Shown in pieces: positions 4,791 to 6,424 of a stretch of 6,424 bases of DNA (the stretch's first letter is position 1; each line of letters begins with the position of its first letter). The stretch lies in contig RHCK01000098.1 of assembly GCA_010030605.1 (NCBI GenBank), positions 1 to 6,424 of the forward strand. Direction: 5' to 3'. Origin of the DNA: Acidimicrobiia bacterium. GTDB lineage: Bacteria > Actinomycetota > Acidimicrobiia > Acidimicrobiales > Ilumatobacteraceae. A program made the position numbers and the translations under genes. The notes below the pieces were generated by a model. It saw nothing but the letters and a program-made list of their open reading frames with translations. It was not told the origin of the DNA and searched no databases.

Positions 4791-6424
4791 ATGACCACCA
4801 CGTTCGACCCCGATGGACTACGCGAGAAATACCGACTCGAGCGCGACAAGCGACTGCGCGAGGACGGAAACGAGCAGTACATCGACATCTCGGAGTACGC
4901 GCAATACCTCGACGACCCCTACACGCGTCCGGCGACCCGCGAACCGCTCGTCGATGAGGTGACGGTGGCCATCATTGGCGGCGGGTTCGGTGGATTGTTG
5001 GCCGGGGCGCGTCTCCGCGAAGCCGGCATCGAGGATCTGCGCGTGATCGAGAAGGGCGGAGACTTCGGGGGCACGTGGTACTGGAACCGGTACCCGGGCG
5101 CGGCATGCGACGTGGAGTCGTACATCTATCTGCCTTTGTTGGAAGAGATCGGGTACATCCCGAAAAAGAAGTACACCGACGCTCCCGAGATCCTGGCGCA
5201 CAGTCGGGCCATCGGAGAACACTTCCGTTTGTACGACAACGCGTGCTTTTCCACCGAAGTGACGGGCATGGTGTGGGAGGAGTCGTCGCGTCGTTGGATC
5301 ATCTCGACCAATCGCGGCGATCGCATGCGCGCTCGGTTCGTGATCATGGCGAACGGTCCGCTGCATCGCCCCAAGTTGCCGGGTATCCGTGGCATCGAAT
5401 CGTTTCGTGGTCACACGTTCCACACCAGTCGTTGGGACTACGACTACACGGGCGGAGATTCCACCGGCGGATTGTCGAAGTTGGCCGACAAGCGCGTGGG
5501 CATCATCGGAACCGGAGCCACGGCGGTTCAGTGCGTTCCGCACCTCGGGGCATCAGCCAAGGAGTTGTACGTGTTCCAGCGCACGCCGTCGTCCATCGAC
5601 GTGCGCAACAACCGCCCCACAGATCCGGAATGGGCCGCGTCGCTGACACCCGGTTGGCAGCGCGAGCGCATGGACAACTTCAACACGCTCGTCAGCGGCG
5701 GATACGCCGAGGTCGATCTGGTGAACGATGGTTGGACCGACATCATCGCCAATTTACTGATTCGTCTGCGCTCGCAGGAGAAAGTCGATCTGTCGCCCGA
5801 GTCGTTGGCGCGCAACATGGAGTTGGCCGATTTCGAAAAGATGGAGCAGATCCGCTCGCGCGTGGACCAGTTGGTCACCGATCCGTCGACCGCATCGGCG
5901 TTGAAGCCGTGGTACCGCCAGTTCTGCAAGCGCCCGTGTTTCCACGACGAATATCTCGACACCTTCAATCGTCCGAACGTGCATCTCATCGACACCGATG
6001 GGCAGGGAGTGCAACTCATCACCGAGAAAGGTGTGGTGGTGAACGGCGTCGAGTACGAACTCGACTGCCTCATCTACGCGACCGGATTCGAAGTGGGCAC
6101 CGAATACACCCGTCGGTCGGGATACGAACTGCACGGAGTCGAGGGCGAGACGCTCACACAGCACTGGGCGGACGGCACACGCACTCTGCACGGCTTCCAC
6201 AGTCGCGGATTCCCGAACTGTTTCATCGTGAGTCAGACTCAGTCCGGTTTCACGGTGAACTTCCCGCACATGTTGAACGAGCAGAGCATCCACCTCGCGT
6301 ATCTCATCGCTCATCTCGAGCAGAACGGACTCACGCGAGTCGAAGTGACGGCTCAAGCCGAAGAGGAATGGGTGCGCACCATCGTCAACCTGGCGCAGAA
6401 CAACATCAAGTTCCTCGAGGCCTG
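4791..6424 (+). CDS. Type I Baeyer-Villiger flavin monooxygenase (3' end outside window)
   Basis: The frame is open from the ATG at 4791 to the right edge (544 codons plus two bases). The enzyme should use FAD and NADPH with O2 to insert oxygen next to a ketone, giving an ester or lactone. Seen in order: FAD-binding IIGGGFGG (residues 61-68); the region GGTWYWNRYPGAACDVES (93-110) with Asp107; the Baeyer-Villiger fingerprint F-x-G-x-x-x-H-x-x-x-W-D (Phe205, Gly207, His211, Trp215, Asp216); NADP-binding GIIGTGATA (237-245); and KRPCFHDEYLDTFNRPNV (380-397), in which Arg381 aligns with the active-site arginine of cyclohexanone monooxygenase. IYATGF (428-433) is the C-terminal FAD motif. A 55-residue extension precedes the first Rossmann fold. 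Proteins of this sort are often near 600 residues, so a short C-terminal part is probably missing. The natural ketone substrate is unknown. Confidence 0.94.
   Translation, partial: MTTTFDPDGLREKYRLERDKRLREDGNEQYIDISEYAQYLDDPYTRPATREPLVDEVTVAIIGGGFGGLLAGARLREAGIEDLRVIEKGGDFGGTWYWNRYPGAACDVESYIYLPLLEEIGYIPKKKYTDAPEILAHSRAIGEHFRLYDNACFSTEVTGMVWEESSRRWIISTNRGDRMRARFVIMANGPLHRPKLPGIRGIESFRGHTFHTSRWDYDYTGGDSTGGLSKLADKRVGIIGTGATAVQCVPHLGASAKELYVFQRTPSSIDVRNNRPTDPEWAASLTPGWQRERMDNFNTLVSGGYAEVDLVNDGWTDIIANLLIRLRSQEKVDLSPESLARNMELADFEKMEQIRSRVDQLVTDPSTASALKPWYRQFCKRPCFHDEYLDTFNRPNVHLIDTDGQGVQLITEKGVVVNGVEYELDCLIYATGFEVGTEYTRRSGYELHGVEGETLTQHWADGTRTLHGFHSRGFPNCFIVSQTQSGFTVNFPHMLNEQSIHLAYLIAHLEQNGLTRVEVTAQAEEEWVRTIVNLAQNNIKFLEA

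Noticed and set aside
3641..4888. Long minus-strand open frame (415 codons) opposite the kinase
   Set aside because: It overlaps the kinase entirely, and the kinase has intact catalytic motifs; the antisense translation shows no family features.
4818..5543. Minus-strand open frames opposite the monooxygenase (4818-5543, 5528-6073, 5754-6356)
   Set aside because: The plus strand carries an uninterrupted Baeyer-Villiger monooxygenase with all fingerprints across this whole span, so these are shadows.

Overview
The window is GC-rich and densely coding. It looks like chromosome from an actinomycete-type bacterium. Three things point that way: an F420-type luciferase-like oxidoreductase, a secreted protease carrying the 'P-x-R-x-x-D-T-R ... 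G-W-F' repeat domain common in actinobacterial exported proteins, and a Baeyer-Villiger monooxygenase next to a small-molecule kinase. Acidimicrobiia (Ilumatobacter-like) is my best guess, but this is inference from gene content only.

Layout: positions 1-67 are non-coding and hold two copies of a 15-bp palindrome (GCGACAAATTGTCGC) spaced exactly 42 bp centre to centre. The copies also sit inside a larger inverted repeat. Positions 68-2716 (minus) encode a secreted subtilisin-family (S8) protease with signal peptide, propeptide, intact catalytic residues and three tandem C-terminal repeats of about 123 residues. Its start overlaps by 4 bp the stop of the upstream gene at 2713-3600 (minus), a luciferase-like, probably F420-dependent oxidoreductase. 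A 76-bp divergent intergenic region (3601-3676) separates this minus-strand pair from a plus-strand pair: an APH/ecdysteroid-kinase-like phosphotransferase (3677-4777) and, 13 bp later, a type I Baeyer-Villiger flavin monooxygenase (4791 onward) that runs off the right edge without a stop.

How the genes may work together: the kinase and monooxygenase are almost certainly one transcript and could act on the same hydrophobic ketone or alcohol, for example a steroid or terpenoid; this is inference. The divergent F420-type enzyme could belong to the same metabolic theme. The protease is exported and has no obvious functional link to the cytoplasmic redox gene it overlaps. No complete undescribed system is visible. 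The least explained DNA is the palindrome pair at the left edge, whose partner gene would lie outside the window.
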